Of a stretch of DNA of 6,027 bases, positions 1-5,956 are shown in pieces (the stretch's first letter is position 1; each line of letters begins with the position of its first letter). Source of the stretch: Candidatus Saccharimonadota bacterium (GTDB lineage: Bacteria > Patescibacteriota > Saccharimonadia > Saccharimonadales > SLHW01); NCBI GenBank assembly GCA_007135955.1, contig SLHW01000005.1, positions 1 to 6,027 of the forward strand, in the 5' to 3' direction. The notes beneath the pieces were generated by a model, which did not search any database, had not been told where the DNA came from, and saw only the letters and a program-made list of their open reading frames with translations. A program made the translations under genes and the position numbers.

Positions 1-1074
1 CAAACTGGTGTGATAGCGCAAGAGCTAGCAGAGATCTTCCCCGAGCTCGTCTATGAGGGAGACGATGGTTACTTGCGAGTACGTTATGATGCGCTAAATA
101 TCTATACACTTAGTGCAGTGAGCGAATTGGCTAAGATTATCAACAGCTCTGGTACGGTGAGCGCGAAAGAGATAAAGACAGATGGTGCTGTGCGAGTGAG
201 CAGAGATGGCAAGCTTACTAATATCACCGGCTTATCATTGGTAAGTGGTGGCGCGTCGATTGCTGGCGGAATTGACAATAACTTCGGTGGGCTTAGCAAT
301 GTCGGTGCGATTGATGGAGTAACAATGATTAATGCTCAGAGTATGACACTGCAAGCTGGCCAGCAAGAATCAGCGCTACGGATTATAAAAGAAGACGAGG
401 CGGTATTTACGATAGCGGATAACGGCGCATTAGAGATAGTAGCTAGTGACGCTCATGCTTTTGGTATCCGCAGCAGTAGTGGTGAAAGCATCTTCCGAGT
501 TGATAGCAAGAACGGACTTGTCTATATCGGTAGCCCTTCAGCATCGGCAGAAACAGTTCTCTTGGTGCTTGCTGGTCGAGATGATGCTAGCGATCCAGAA
601 GGTGTCGAAGGTGCCCAATACTATAATCGTGCTACGCAGCGCTTCCGTTGCTATCAGGAAGATCGCTGGCAAGACTGTATCCCAAGTGTTATTTCTGAAT
701 ACATGCTGTTGTCAGCGACTAGTTCATGGCAGGCGAGCGCTGAAATGGTGGCAGTGGATGCTGCCTCTCAATTGTGGCTAGACGTTTCGTCGGTTCATGA
801 AGCAAGACTGCAGCTCGAAATACGACAGCTACCAAATGCTCAGCCACTTCTTTGTCAGATAGAGTATGCAACTGAGCAAGACACAACTGCCTGGAAGAGC
901 CTGTTTGAAAAACCAGTAACAATAGACAAGGCAAGTACGATACGCTCAACCTGGCAAGTGCTTCCAGAAGAGCTGCACGATAGTAATGAAGAAATACTAA
1001 TTCGCTTAAGTTGCGCGAGTGAAGCTGGTGAAATAGCGGTAACAGTCCAATCAGCTCGACTGCAAGTTCGCTAG
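1..1074 (+). CDS. Tail-fibre-like surface protein with internal peptidase S74 / intramolecular chaperone module (3' part)
   Basis: The frame is open from base 1, so the gene begins upstream; the GTG at 10 is a valine codon inside a conserved motif, not a start. 357 codons are visible. Numbering the first codon as 1, residues 3-8 read GVIAQE, followed by FPELV and a YDALNIY segment, which is the end of the S74 intramolecular-chaperone domain known from phage tail fibres and endosialidases. The usual Ser/Lys cleavage site would lie upstream and cannot be checked. Residues about 50-190 are Gly/Ser/Ala/Asp-rich and repetitive (GLSLVSGGASIAGGI), as expected of a beta-structured fibre. Residues 204-226 hold a GAQYYN...FRCY...W.DC block with two cysteines. 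The last 125 residues look like a separate beta-rich module with Cys285 and Cys338. The S74 module is normally C-terminal, so about 300 trailing residues are notable. A surface or adhesive role is inferred; the exact function is unknown. Confidence 0.82.
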   Translation, partial: QTGVIAQELAEIFPELVYEGDDGYLRVRYDALNIYTLSAVSELAKIINSSGTVSAKEIKTDGAVRVSRDGKLTNITGLSLVSGGASIAGGIDNNFGGLSNVGAIDGVTMINAQSMTLQAGQQESALRIIKEDEAVFTIADNGALEIVASDAHAFGIRSSSGESIFRVDSKNGLVYIGSPSASAETVLLVLAGRDDASDPEGVEGAQYYNRATQRFRCYQEDRWQDCIPSVISEYMLLSATSSWQASAEMVAVDAASQLWLDVSSVHEARLQLEIRQLPNAQPLLCQIEYATEQDTTAWKSLFEKPVTIDKASTIRSTWQVLPEELHDSNEEILIRLSCASEAGEIAVTVQSARLQVR

Positions 1075-1100
1075 TATCTACACACAATAGCGACAGATTA

Positions 1101-1109
1101 TGCTAGGAT
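1101..1109 (+). promoter_or_regulatory. Probable extended -10 promoter of parAB
   Basis: TGCTAGGAT fits the extended -10 form TGnTATAAT with two mismatches in the hexamer (TAGGAT at 1104-1109). No good -35 is present at the expected distance (CACACA at 1081-1086). Transcription would begin near 1116, giving a leader of about 21 nt that contains the AGAGG ribosome site. It lies in the 63-bp gap after the upstream gene, where I see no convincing terminator, so readthrough into parA is also possible. Confidence 0.4.
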
Positions 1110-1120
1110 ACATTATATAA

Positions 1121-1125
1121 AGAGG
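1121..1125 (+). promoter_or_regulatory. Shine-Dalgarno site of parA, long spacing
   Basis: AGAGG lies 12 nt before the ATG at 1138, longer than the common 5-9 nt. The start is still secure because the ParA family N-terminus, which runs straight into the Walker A motif, begins there. Confidence 0.5.
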
Positions 1126-1137
1126 TAACAAAAACCT

Positions 1138-1896
1138 ATGGCAACAATTGCGGTATTAAACCAGAAGGGTGGCGTCGGAAAGACTACAACGGTCATTAAT
1201 ACGGCTGCTTATTTTGCTAAAAAAGGTAAAAGAGTATTAGTAGTCGATAGCGACCCTCAGGGCAATGCCACTAGTGGTATTGGTCTAGATAAGCGGCAAC
1301 TTGCTCATACTCTTTACGACGCGCTAGTAGACCCGAGTACAGTTAGTAGCAATATGGTTGTGCCATCAGCCGTTGAGCGCCTCGATGTATTGCCAGCCAA
1401 TGAGATGTTAGCTGCTGCTGAGGTTGATCTTGTGCAGATACTAGAACGAGAGAAGCAGTTGCGACGAGTGCTAGCCAGTACTCAATACGACATAACGCTG
1501 ATAGACTGTCCGCCATCACTCGGACTCCTTACTATAAATGCCCTAACGGCAGCTGATTATGTCGTGATACCTGTGCAAGCTGAATACTATGCACTAGAGG
1601 GGCTCGGACAGTTGCTCGATATCGTGCAGCGGGTACGCGGAGGTCTGAACCCAAATCTTGAATTGCTTGGCGTGGTTATTACGATGCATGATAAACGAAC
1701 GATGCTATCAAGCCAGGTTAAACACGAACTTGAGAAACATTTCGGTGATAAGCTTTTTAAAACCATGGTACCACGAAATATTCGCCTAGCTGAGGCGCCG
1801 AGTTTTGGTGTTAGTATATTTGAACACGACAAATGGTCAAAGGGTGCCAGAGCGTATAAAATGGTAGCAGAAGAATTAATGAGGCGACTACAATGA
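1138..1896 (+). CDS. parA: Chromosome-partitioning ATPase ParA (Soj family)
   Basis: This is a 252-residue ParA/Soj/MinD-type P-loop ATPase of the short chromosomal kind, with no N-terminal DNA-binding extension. It shows the deviant Walker A motif KGGVGKTT at residues 10-17 with the signature lysine at 10, the switch motif DSDPQGN at 37-43, the Walker B segment LIDCPP at 121-126, and the conserved PRNIRLAEAPSFG block at 212-224. ATP-bound ParA dimers of this family bind DNA nonspecifically and are released when ParB stimulates hydrolysis, which moves the origin region. The start follows from the family N-terminus, which places Walker A within the first 20 residues. The gene ends in TGA inside an ATGA overlap with parB, so the pair is one translationally coupled operon. 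Length and motifs are intact and nothing suggests decay. Among ParA relatives, MinD is unlikely because a parB follows directly and no C-terminal amphipathic membrane helix is evident. Confidence 0.97.
   Translation: MATIAVLNQKGGVGKTTTVINTAAYFAKKGKRVLVVDSDPQGNATSGIGLDKRQLAHTLYDALVDPSTVSSNMVVPSAVERLDVLPANEMLAAAEVDLVQILEREKQLRRVLASTQYDITLIDCPPSLGLLTINALTAADYVVIPVQAEYYALEGLGQLLDIVQRVRGGLNPNLELLGVVITMHDKRTMLSSQVKHELEKHFGDKLFKTMVPRNIRLAEAPSFGVSIFEHDKWSKGARAYKMVAEELMRRLQ
1881..1884 (+). promoter_or_regulatory. Shine-Dalgarno site of parB within parA
   Basis: GAGG lies 8 nt before the parB ATG at 1893, inside the last codons of parA. The good spacing and the 4-nt ATGA overlap support reinitiation or coupled translation of ParB with ParA. 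Confidence 0.6.
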
Positions 1897-2759
1897 AGAA
1901 CACCGGACTAGGTAGAGGATTTGACTCCTTGATACCAACGAACTTTGATAAAGATTTACTTATCGACAAAGACGATCGTATACAGCACGTAGCCCTAGAG
2001 CGTATTCATCCTAATAAACAACAGCCTAGAAGGCATTTTGATAAAGAGGCATTAACAGAACTCAGCTCTTCGATTAAGCGATACGGTGTATTACAGCCAC
2101 TTATTGTGGTGCCAGATGGTGATGACAACTATATTATCGTTGCTGGTGAGCGAAGATGGCGAGCGGCTAAGCAGGCAAAGCTGGTAAAAGTTCCTTGTAT
2201 TGTCCGGCAGAGAGAAGAGCTAGAACAACTAGAGATATCATTAATCGAAAATGTTCAGCGAGTTGACCTGACTCCAATTGAGCAAGCTATTTCGATAGAG
2301 CGACTACACCAAGAGTTCAATATGCCATATCAAGAAATTGCCCAGCGGCTCGGAAAAGCACCGACAACGATTAATAATATTGTTCGCTTGCTAGGATTGC
2401 CAAAAGCTGCACGGGAAGCATTGGATAAAAATAATATTAGCGAGGGGCACGCTCGCGCGATACTCGCGCTAAAGGAATATCCCCAAGAGCAAGAAAAGCT
2501 ACTTGAGCATATCATAAAAGAAAAGTGGTCCGTTCGACAAGCTGAGCAATACGTCACAGCTATCAAGCAAGGCAAGCGAGGTAGTTATGCTCAAAAGCGC
2601 ACTACCATAGAAAATGCAGACACCAAAGACATTGCAACTATATTGAACACAAAAGTTACTCTACGTCACACCGCTAGGGGTGGGAAAGTAGAACTGCACT
2701 TTAGCAACGAACAAGAACTATCGAAACTAATCAACCAACTCAAAAAACTAAAAAGATAG
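1893..2759 (+). CDS. parB: Chromosome-partitioning protein ParB (Spo0J family)
   Basis: This 288-residue protein has the full ParB layout. Residues 5-9 (GLGRG) form the N-terminal motif that in this family contacts ParA. The N-terminal CTP-binding domain carries QPRRHF at 44-49, GERRWRA at 85-91 and ENVQR at 119-123. A helix-turn-helix spans about 145-169, followed by SEGHARAIL at 183-191. A C-terminal segment from about 244 to 288, ending in a lysine-rich tail, matches the dimerisation domain. By family, ParB loads at parS, slides as a CTP-dependent clamp and stimulates ParA. The recognition-helix region reads GKAPTTINNIVRLL, where GKSRS...N.LRLL is common, so site preference may differ. No canonical parS is seen in the window. 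It overlaps parA by 4 nt and converges on lepB with a 31-bp gap. Noc-type paralogues share this fold, but the direct pairing with parA favours ParB. Confidence 0.97.
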   Translation: MKNTGLGRGFDSLIPTNFDKDLLIDKDDRIQHVALERIHPNKQQPRRHFDKEALTELSSSIKRYGVLQPLIVVPDGDDNYIIVAGERRWRAAKQAKLVKVPCIVRQREELEQLEISLIENVQRVDLTPIEQAISIERLHQEFNMPYQEIAQRLGKAPTTINNIVRLLGLPKAAREALDKNNISEGHARAILALKEYPQEQEKLLEHIIKEKWSVRQAEQYVTAIKQGKRGSYAQKRTTIENADTKDIATILNTKVTLRHTARGGKVELHFSNEQELSKLINQLKKLKR

Positions 2760-2789
2760 ATTACTGATAACTAGAATATTTTTTAGTTA
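2746..2789 (+). terminator. Possible weak AT-rich convergent terminator between parB and lepB
   Basis: Two alternative hairpins can form. TAACTAGAA (2768-2776) pairs with TTTTTAGTTA's last nine bases (2781-2789) around a TATT loop with one G:U pair. AACTAAAAA (2746-2754) pairs with TTTTTAGTT (2780-2788) over a long loop. Both stems are nearly all A/T. On the - strand the lepB transcript would then run into U-rich sequence (complement of the A-runs at 2742-2754), as in a bidirectional terminator. On the + strand no U-tract follows. The convergent position supports it, but stem stability is poor. Confidence 0.35.
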
Positions 2790-2790
2790 C

Positions 2791-3510
2791 TTAAAAGCGC
2801 TCTATTTCATTTAGTGGAAATATTCTGAGTGATAGTCTGCCAATGATTTCATCGGAGGAGATAGTTCCAAAGGTGCGTGAGTCCAGTGAGTTAGAGCGAT
2901 TGTCTCCCATCACAAATACATGACCATCTGGAACAGAAACGTCAATGTCGGTTGCACCACCTCGAGAAGCAATTTGGTCTTCGTAGTTACCGCGTATGTC
3001 TGGGTCAAAGCCATCGGGTTGATCATCATTAAAAATTGTAATCTGACCATTAACTGCAACAACCCGATCGCCTGGTAAACCGATAACACGCTTGATAAGC
3101 TGGCGTTCACTGCCAGCTACCGGGTCGATAGTTCCTAGCTTGGCAAACACGATGATTTCTCCTCTGTCGGGGATGTAGTCTTCGCCCGTAATGCGTGACC
3201 AAGTCTTGGCGGTCTTTACTACAATCAGGCGATCATTATTAGATAGGGTTCTTTCCATGCTTGGCCCATCTACTTCATAAGACTGGAAGACAAAGGCAAT
3301 AAGCAACAGTGCCACGAGCGGAGCTGATATCAAAATAAATATCGTCGAAAGGATACTTTTGGCGCCTTCTCTGCGACGGTTTTTTGGTGCCTGAGTTTGA
3401 TATGTGGGTGGCGGTATCTGGGTAGGCGAGCTAAACCCTTGAGCTTGAGCATTGGTTTCTCTTGGATTATTGTGGTTGGGGTTAGTTGGATGAGGTTGAT
3501 TCGGTTGCAT
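2791..3510 (-). CDS. lepB: Signal peptidase I
   Basis: This 239-residue type I signal peptidase cuts signal peptides from exported proteins at the outer face of the cytoplasmic membrane. Residues 1-46 form an Asn/Gln/Pro-rich, probably disordered cytosolic tail ending in a basic patch (KNRRR), followed by one membrane anchor at about 53-75. The catalytic serine is Ser84 in GPSMERTL. The general-base lysine is Lys140 in LIKRVIGLPGD. The last conserved box is GDNRSNSLDSR at 202-212. The Ser/Lys dyad marks a bacterial P-type enzyme, not the Ser/His ER type. The Pro usual in SMxPTL is Arg87 here, a minor variant. The ATG at 3510 is the only reasonable start: an in-frame TAG lies 18 nt upstream with no start between, and the next Met is the catalytic Met85. 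No Shine-Dalgarno precedes it. The gene is divergent from the LCP gene and convergent with parB. Confidence 0.96.
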   Translation of the reverse strand: MQPNQPHPTNPNHNNPRETNAQAQGFSSPTQIPPPTYQTQAPKNRRREGAKSILSTIFILISAPLVALLLIAFVFQSYEVDGPSMERTLSNNDRLIVVKTAKTWSRITGEDYIPDRGEIIVFAKLGTIDPVAGSERQLIKRVIGLPGDRVVAVNGQITIFNDDQPDGFDPDIRGNYEDQIASRGGATDIDVSVPDGHVFVMGDNRSNSLDSRTFGTISSDEIIGRLSLRIFPLNEIERF

Positions 3511-3516
3511 AGAGTA

Positions 3517-3522
3517 ATTGTA
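3517..3522 (-). promoter_or_regulatory. Probable -10 element of lepB, leaderless arrangement
   Basis: On the - strand this reads TACAAT, one mismatch from TATAAT, ending only 6 nt before the ATG. Transcription would start at or next to the A of the start codon, matching the absence of a ribosome site. A CTGACA at 3537-3542 resembles a -35 but its 14-nt spacing is too short, so the -35 is unclear. Confidence 0.45.
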
Positions 3523-3529
3523 TCGCTAA

Positions 3530-3540
3530 GACAGTATGTC
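3530..3540. repeat. Short palindrome in the divergent promoter region
   Basis: GACA-GTA-TGTC is an inverted repeat just upstream of the lepB -10, flanked by TAAG (3527-3530) and CTTA (3543-3546), which are also complementary but offset by two bases. It could be a regulator site between the two divergent genes, but arms this short can arise by chance. Confidence 0.2.
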
Positions 3541-3568
3541 AGCTTATTATTCTAAATAAAAGTTTGAG

Positions 3569-3598
3569 TTTACGGCTGGGTAACATAAACGGTATACT
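3569..3598 (+). promoter_or_regulatory. Probable promoter of the LCP gene
   Basis: TTTACG (3569-3574) and TATACT (3593-3598) are separated by 18 nt; the -10 has one mismatch to TATAAT. Transcription would start near 3605, about 7 nt before the ATG at 3612, again a nearly leaderless arrangement. It probably also drives the membrane protein gene downstream. Confidence 0.5.
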
Positions 3599-3611
3599 AA
3601 CATAGTATTTC

Positions 3612-5192
3612 ATGGAAAATTTTCACCGCCGACCGGCACCTAGAAATAAGACAAGGCGATCTTCGATGGATGGTTTTGTTGCTAATGGTGCGAAAACCCC
3701 GAATGGGTCAAGAAAGGTCGGTGACTTCTCGCAAAGAGATGGCCTTCATCAGCGGTCACGTCGCTCAATGCAGCAAACAAGACAGCCTAGGCGCGACGAC
3801 AGTGGCTCAATAAAGCTTGATATGAATTTGGATAATGGCGCCAAGAAAAATCAACAGCGCGCCAAAAAACGATTTTCGAAATGGCAAATGCCAAGAATGC
3901 GAACCATGGCATTAGTCTTTGTGATTGCGTTTGGCAGCTTTCTTATTACATCGGCTTATCTCAAGGCGAGACAGGTCTTTCAAGGCGGCGGCGGCGCCGT
4001 AGCACTACAGGATGATGTTGATCCGGCGCGGCTTAATGGCGAAGGTGATGGCCGAGTAAATATCTTGTTGTTGGGCACAGACGATGCTGCTGGGCTGACT
4101 GATACTATTATTATTGCGAGTATTGACCCTATTCACGATGAAGCTGCGCTTTTGAGTATCCCACGCGATTTATATGTTGAACGGGAAGGGCTTGGCTCGA
4201 TGAAAATTAACGAAGTATTCCCTAATGAGCGCAATCGAGCTCTCGCAAATCAGGCAACTCAACGACAAGCCCAAATAAGAGGCTATCGAGCAGTACAGGA
4301 TTCCGTTTCCGAGGTGGCTGGTATACCGATGCACTATTATGCGAGCATTGATTTTGATGGCTTTCGTCGAGCCATTGATACAGTCGGTGGGGTAACCTTA
4401 GAGGTTGATCAGCCAGTCTATGAAGTGCTGAGTCTCCAGGGGCAGCGCTATGTCTTGAACGTACAAACTGGTCAAGAGCAGTTTGATGGTTTGCGAGCTT
4501 TAGCGTATGTGCGATCACGTAAAACTAGCCCACGTGGCGACTTTGATCGTTCAGAGCGACAGCGTGAATTACTAATTGCACTCAAGGACGAGATAGTATC
4601 TTCTGGTACTTGGTCAAACCCAGCTCGTATTAACTCACTATTTAGTGATTTTGCTGACAATACAGAGACTAGCTTTGCACTCGAAGAAATTATGCGACTC
4701 AGGGAAATTGCGGATAAGATTAACACTATCGAGTCGATTGAATTGGTTGGAGAGGAGCCGAAAAACTTCATCATATCAGATATGCTTGGCGGATTATCAA
4801 TTCAACGACCGAGAGCCGGTATGTATGACTATAGCGAGATACAAAATTACGTTCGTAATACACTACGCGATGGCTACTTGAGGAGTGAGGATGCAACTGT
4901 ACTAGTTATGAACGGCACCGATCAGCCTTACCTAGCACAAAAACAAACTGAGGAGCTTGAGTCTTATGGTTACACGGTGGCGACACCACAGGAAAACTCA
5001 ATTCCGCGTCAGCGTGAGACTATCTTGGTTGACCTGACTAATGGTGAAAAAAGATACACCAAGCGCTATCTCGAGCAGCGGCTCAAGACATTTGCTTCGA
5101 CAAACTTACCTCGTGGCGTAACAGTAGACAATCAGCAAATCGATTTTGTTATACTGATTGGTGACAATGAAATTACTCGTCTCCAAAATTAG
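3612..5192 (+). CDS. LCP-family (LytR-CpsA-Psr) cell-envelope protein with LytR_C domain
   Basis: This 526-residue protein has a cytosolic, strongly basic and probably disordered tail (about 1-95, some 25 Arg/Lys), one membrane helix at about 97-117, an LCP catalytic domain at about 148-327, and a C-terminal LytR_C-like domain at about 427-518. LCP motifs visible include NILLLGTDD at 150-158, the TDTIII segment with Asp164, IPRDLYV with Arg185 and Asp186, KIN at 198-200, and YVRSRK...GDFDRSERQ at 299-317. By family, the extracytoplasmic domain binds polyprenyl-linked glycopolymers and transfers them to peptidoglycan or, in some members, to proteins; the acceptor here is unknown. An in-frame TAG at 3603 makes 3612 the earliest start, without a ribosome site; an alternative ATG at 3666 has AAGG 9 nt upstream and would shorten only the tail. 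The 3' end overlaps the next gene, suggesting coupling. Confidence 0.95.
   Translation: MENFHRRPAPRNKTRRSSMDGFVANGAKTPNGSRKVGDFSQRDGLHQRSRRSMQQTRQPRRDDSGSIKLDMNLDNGAKKNQQRAKKRFSKWQMPRMRTMALVFVIAFGSFLITSAYLKARQVFQGGGGAVALQDDVDPARLNGEGDGRVNILLLGTDDAAGLTDTIIIASIDPIHDEAALLSIPRDLYVEREGLGSMKINEVFPNERNRALANQATQRQAQIRGYRAVQDSVSEVAGIPMHYYASIDFDGFRRAIDTVGGVTLEVDQPVYEVLSLQGQRYVLNVQTGQEQFDGLRALAYVRSRKTSPRGDFDRSERQRELLIALKDEIVSSGTWSNPARINSLFSDFADNTETSFALEEIMRLREIADKINTIESIELVGEEPKNFIISDMLGGLSIQRPRAGMYDYSEIQNYVRNTLRDGYLRSEDATVLVMNGTDQPYLAQKQTEELESYGYTVATPQENSIPRQRETILVDLTNGEKRYTKRYLEQRLKTFASTNLPRGVTVDNQQIDFVILIGDNEITRLQN
3984..3995 (+). repeat. GGC trinucleotide repeat in the LCP gene
   Basis: Four perfect GGC units encode Gly125-128, just outside the predicted membrane helix and before the LCP domain. 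A flexible linker of this kind tolerates changes in unit number without a frameshift. Confidence 0.6.
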
Positions 5193-5916
5193 GCCAGTAT
5201 TTGGCTTTGCTCATCTGGCACACATTGGCTTGTCAGCGCTTTTGCCGTTGGCAGTCTATGTGTTGGTACGGATTGAGCTCGAACAGGCTGCTTTAGCGAT
5301 TATTTTGCTGAGTAAGTGGCGTATGCTGGCAGTGCAGCCGCGCTTTTGGTGGGCACACGTGCGTGCAAATGCTGTAGATATTATCGTCGGACTGTCGATA
5401 CTGGCATTTATGGTCAACATTCCTGAAGTTTCGTGGCAATTGCTATGGACTGCTATGTATGTACTTTGGTTGCTGTTTCTGAAGCAAAGAAACGATATCC
5501 TTGGTATATCCTTGCAGGCGTTTATCGGCCATATTTTTGGCCTGAGCGCACTCTATATAATGTGGAGTGACGCGCCTTTGTTGTTATTAGTAGCTGGAAC
5601 CTGGTTTATTGCGTATGTTAGCGCTCGGCATTTCTTTACTAGTTTTGAGGAGCCGTTTACACCGTTGTTTGCGCATTTTTGGGGATATTTTTCGGCAACA
5701 CTTACCTGGATACTAGGGCACTACTTGTTGTTTTATGGGGTGCTTTCGCAGCCGGCGTTACTTTTGACAGTGATTGGATATAGTATGGGTGCAATGTACT
5801 ATCTTAACCACAAGAATAGGCTGTCGAAGTTAGTGCGGCGCGAGTTTATTTTTATCATGATTGCAATCATTCTAATCGTGATTATTCAGGCGGATTGGAC
5901 TGACAAAGTTATCTAA
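5167..5916 (+). CDS. Unrecognised polytopic membrane protein
   Basis: I do not recognise a family. The protein is about 249 residues from the ATG at 5167 and very hydrophobic, with about eight or nine membrane segments at roughly 14-35, 40-52 (short), 69-84, 89-105, 112-132, 136-152, 167-191, 195-213 and 226-242. It is rich in Trp, Tyr, Leu and Ile, with basic residues in short loops (SKWR, KQR, NHKNRLSKLVRR). Two His/Phe-rich stretches stand out: ARHFFTSFEEP at about 153-163 and FAHFWGYF at about 168-175. No catalytic motif, transporter signature or signal peptide is evident. Starts at TTG 5158 and GTG 5161 are in the same frame and would add only 2-3 residues; ATG is preferred. It begins 26 nt inside the LCP gene with no separate promoter seen, so it is probably cotranscribed and coupled with it, which suggests but does not show a cell-envelope role such as helping the LCP protein or handling a lipid-linked substrate. 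Confidence 0.78.
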   Translation: MKLLVSKIRPVFGFAHLAHIGLSALLPLAVYVLVRIELEQAALAIILLSKWRMLAVQPRFWWAHVRANAVDIIVGLSILAFMVNIPEVSWQLLWTAMYVLWLLFLKQRNDILGISLQAFIGHIFGLSALYIMWSDAPLLLLVAGTWFIAYVSARHFFTSFEEPFTPLFAHFWGYFSATLTWILGHYLLFYGVLSQPALLLTVIGYSMGAMYYLNHKNRLSKLVRREFIFIMIAIILIVIIQADWTDKVI

Positions 5917-5929
5917 AATACGCTACACT
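5900..5929 (+). promoter_or_regulatory. Probable promoter of the last gene, inside the end of the membrane protein gene
   Basis: CTGACA (5900-5905, one mismatch to TTGACA) and TACACT (5924-5929, two mismatches to TATAAT) are 18 nt apart. The start of transcription would be near 5936, giving a leader of about 21 nt that includes a G-rich ribosome site. The -35 lies within the last codons of the upstream gene. Confidence 0.5.
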
Positions 5930-5946
5930 ATGTGATGCATATAAGT

Positions 5947-5951
5947 GGGGG
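5947..5951 (+). promoter_or_regulatory. G-rich ribosome-binding site of the last gene
   Basis: A run of five G (GTGGGGGAT context) ends 5 nt before the GTG at 5957. It is a Shine-Dalgarno-like match and decides in favour of this GTG over the out-of-frame TTG at 5953. Confidence 0.5.
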
Positions 5952-5956
5952 ATTGT

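Noticed and set aside
10..12. GTG as the start of the first gene
   Set aside because: It is the valine of the conserved GVIAQE motif, with the frame open and motif residues present upstream to base 1.
719..1087. Reverse-strand open frame of 122 codons opposite the first gene
   Set aside because: It mirrors a well-supported coding region, has no family motif, and its composition follows the forward codon pattern.
1071..1111. Terminator after the first gene (GTATC / GATAC arms)
   Set aside because: Only five base pairs across a long loop, with no following T-run; it overlaps the probable parA promoter.
1894..1896. Possible recoded UGA (genetic code 25)
   Set aside because: This TGA falls exactly at the ParA C-terminus in a standard ATGA overlap, and no gene in the window needs UGA as a sense codon.
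2451..2470. CTCGCG-type direct repeat in parB
   Set aside because: Short, and explained by codons of the conserved GHARAIL segment.
4531..4536. CACGTG core, possible parS
   Set aside because: The flanks are CC and GC, not the TT/AA needed for TTCACGTGAA, and it lies within the conserved LCP coding region.
4222..4774. Reverse-strand open frames opposite the LCP gene
   Set aside because: They lie opposite conserved LCP motifs and show no recognisable domain or promoter context.
5356..5361. Second CACGTG core, possible parS
   Set aside because: Flanks CA and CG do not fit parS and the site is coding sequence of the membrane protein.
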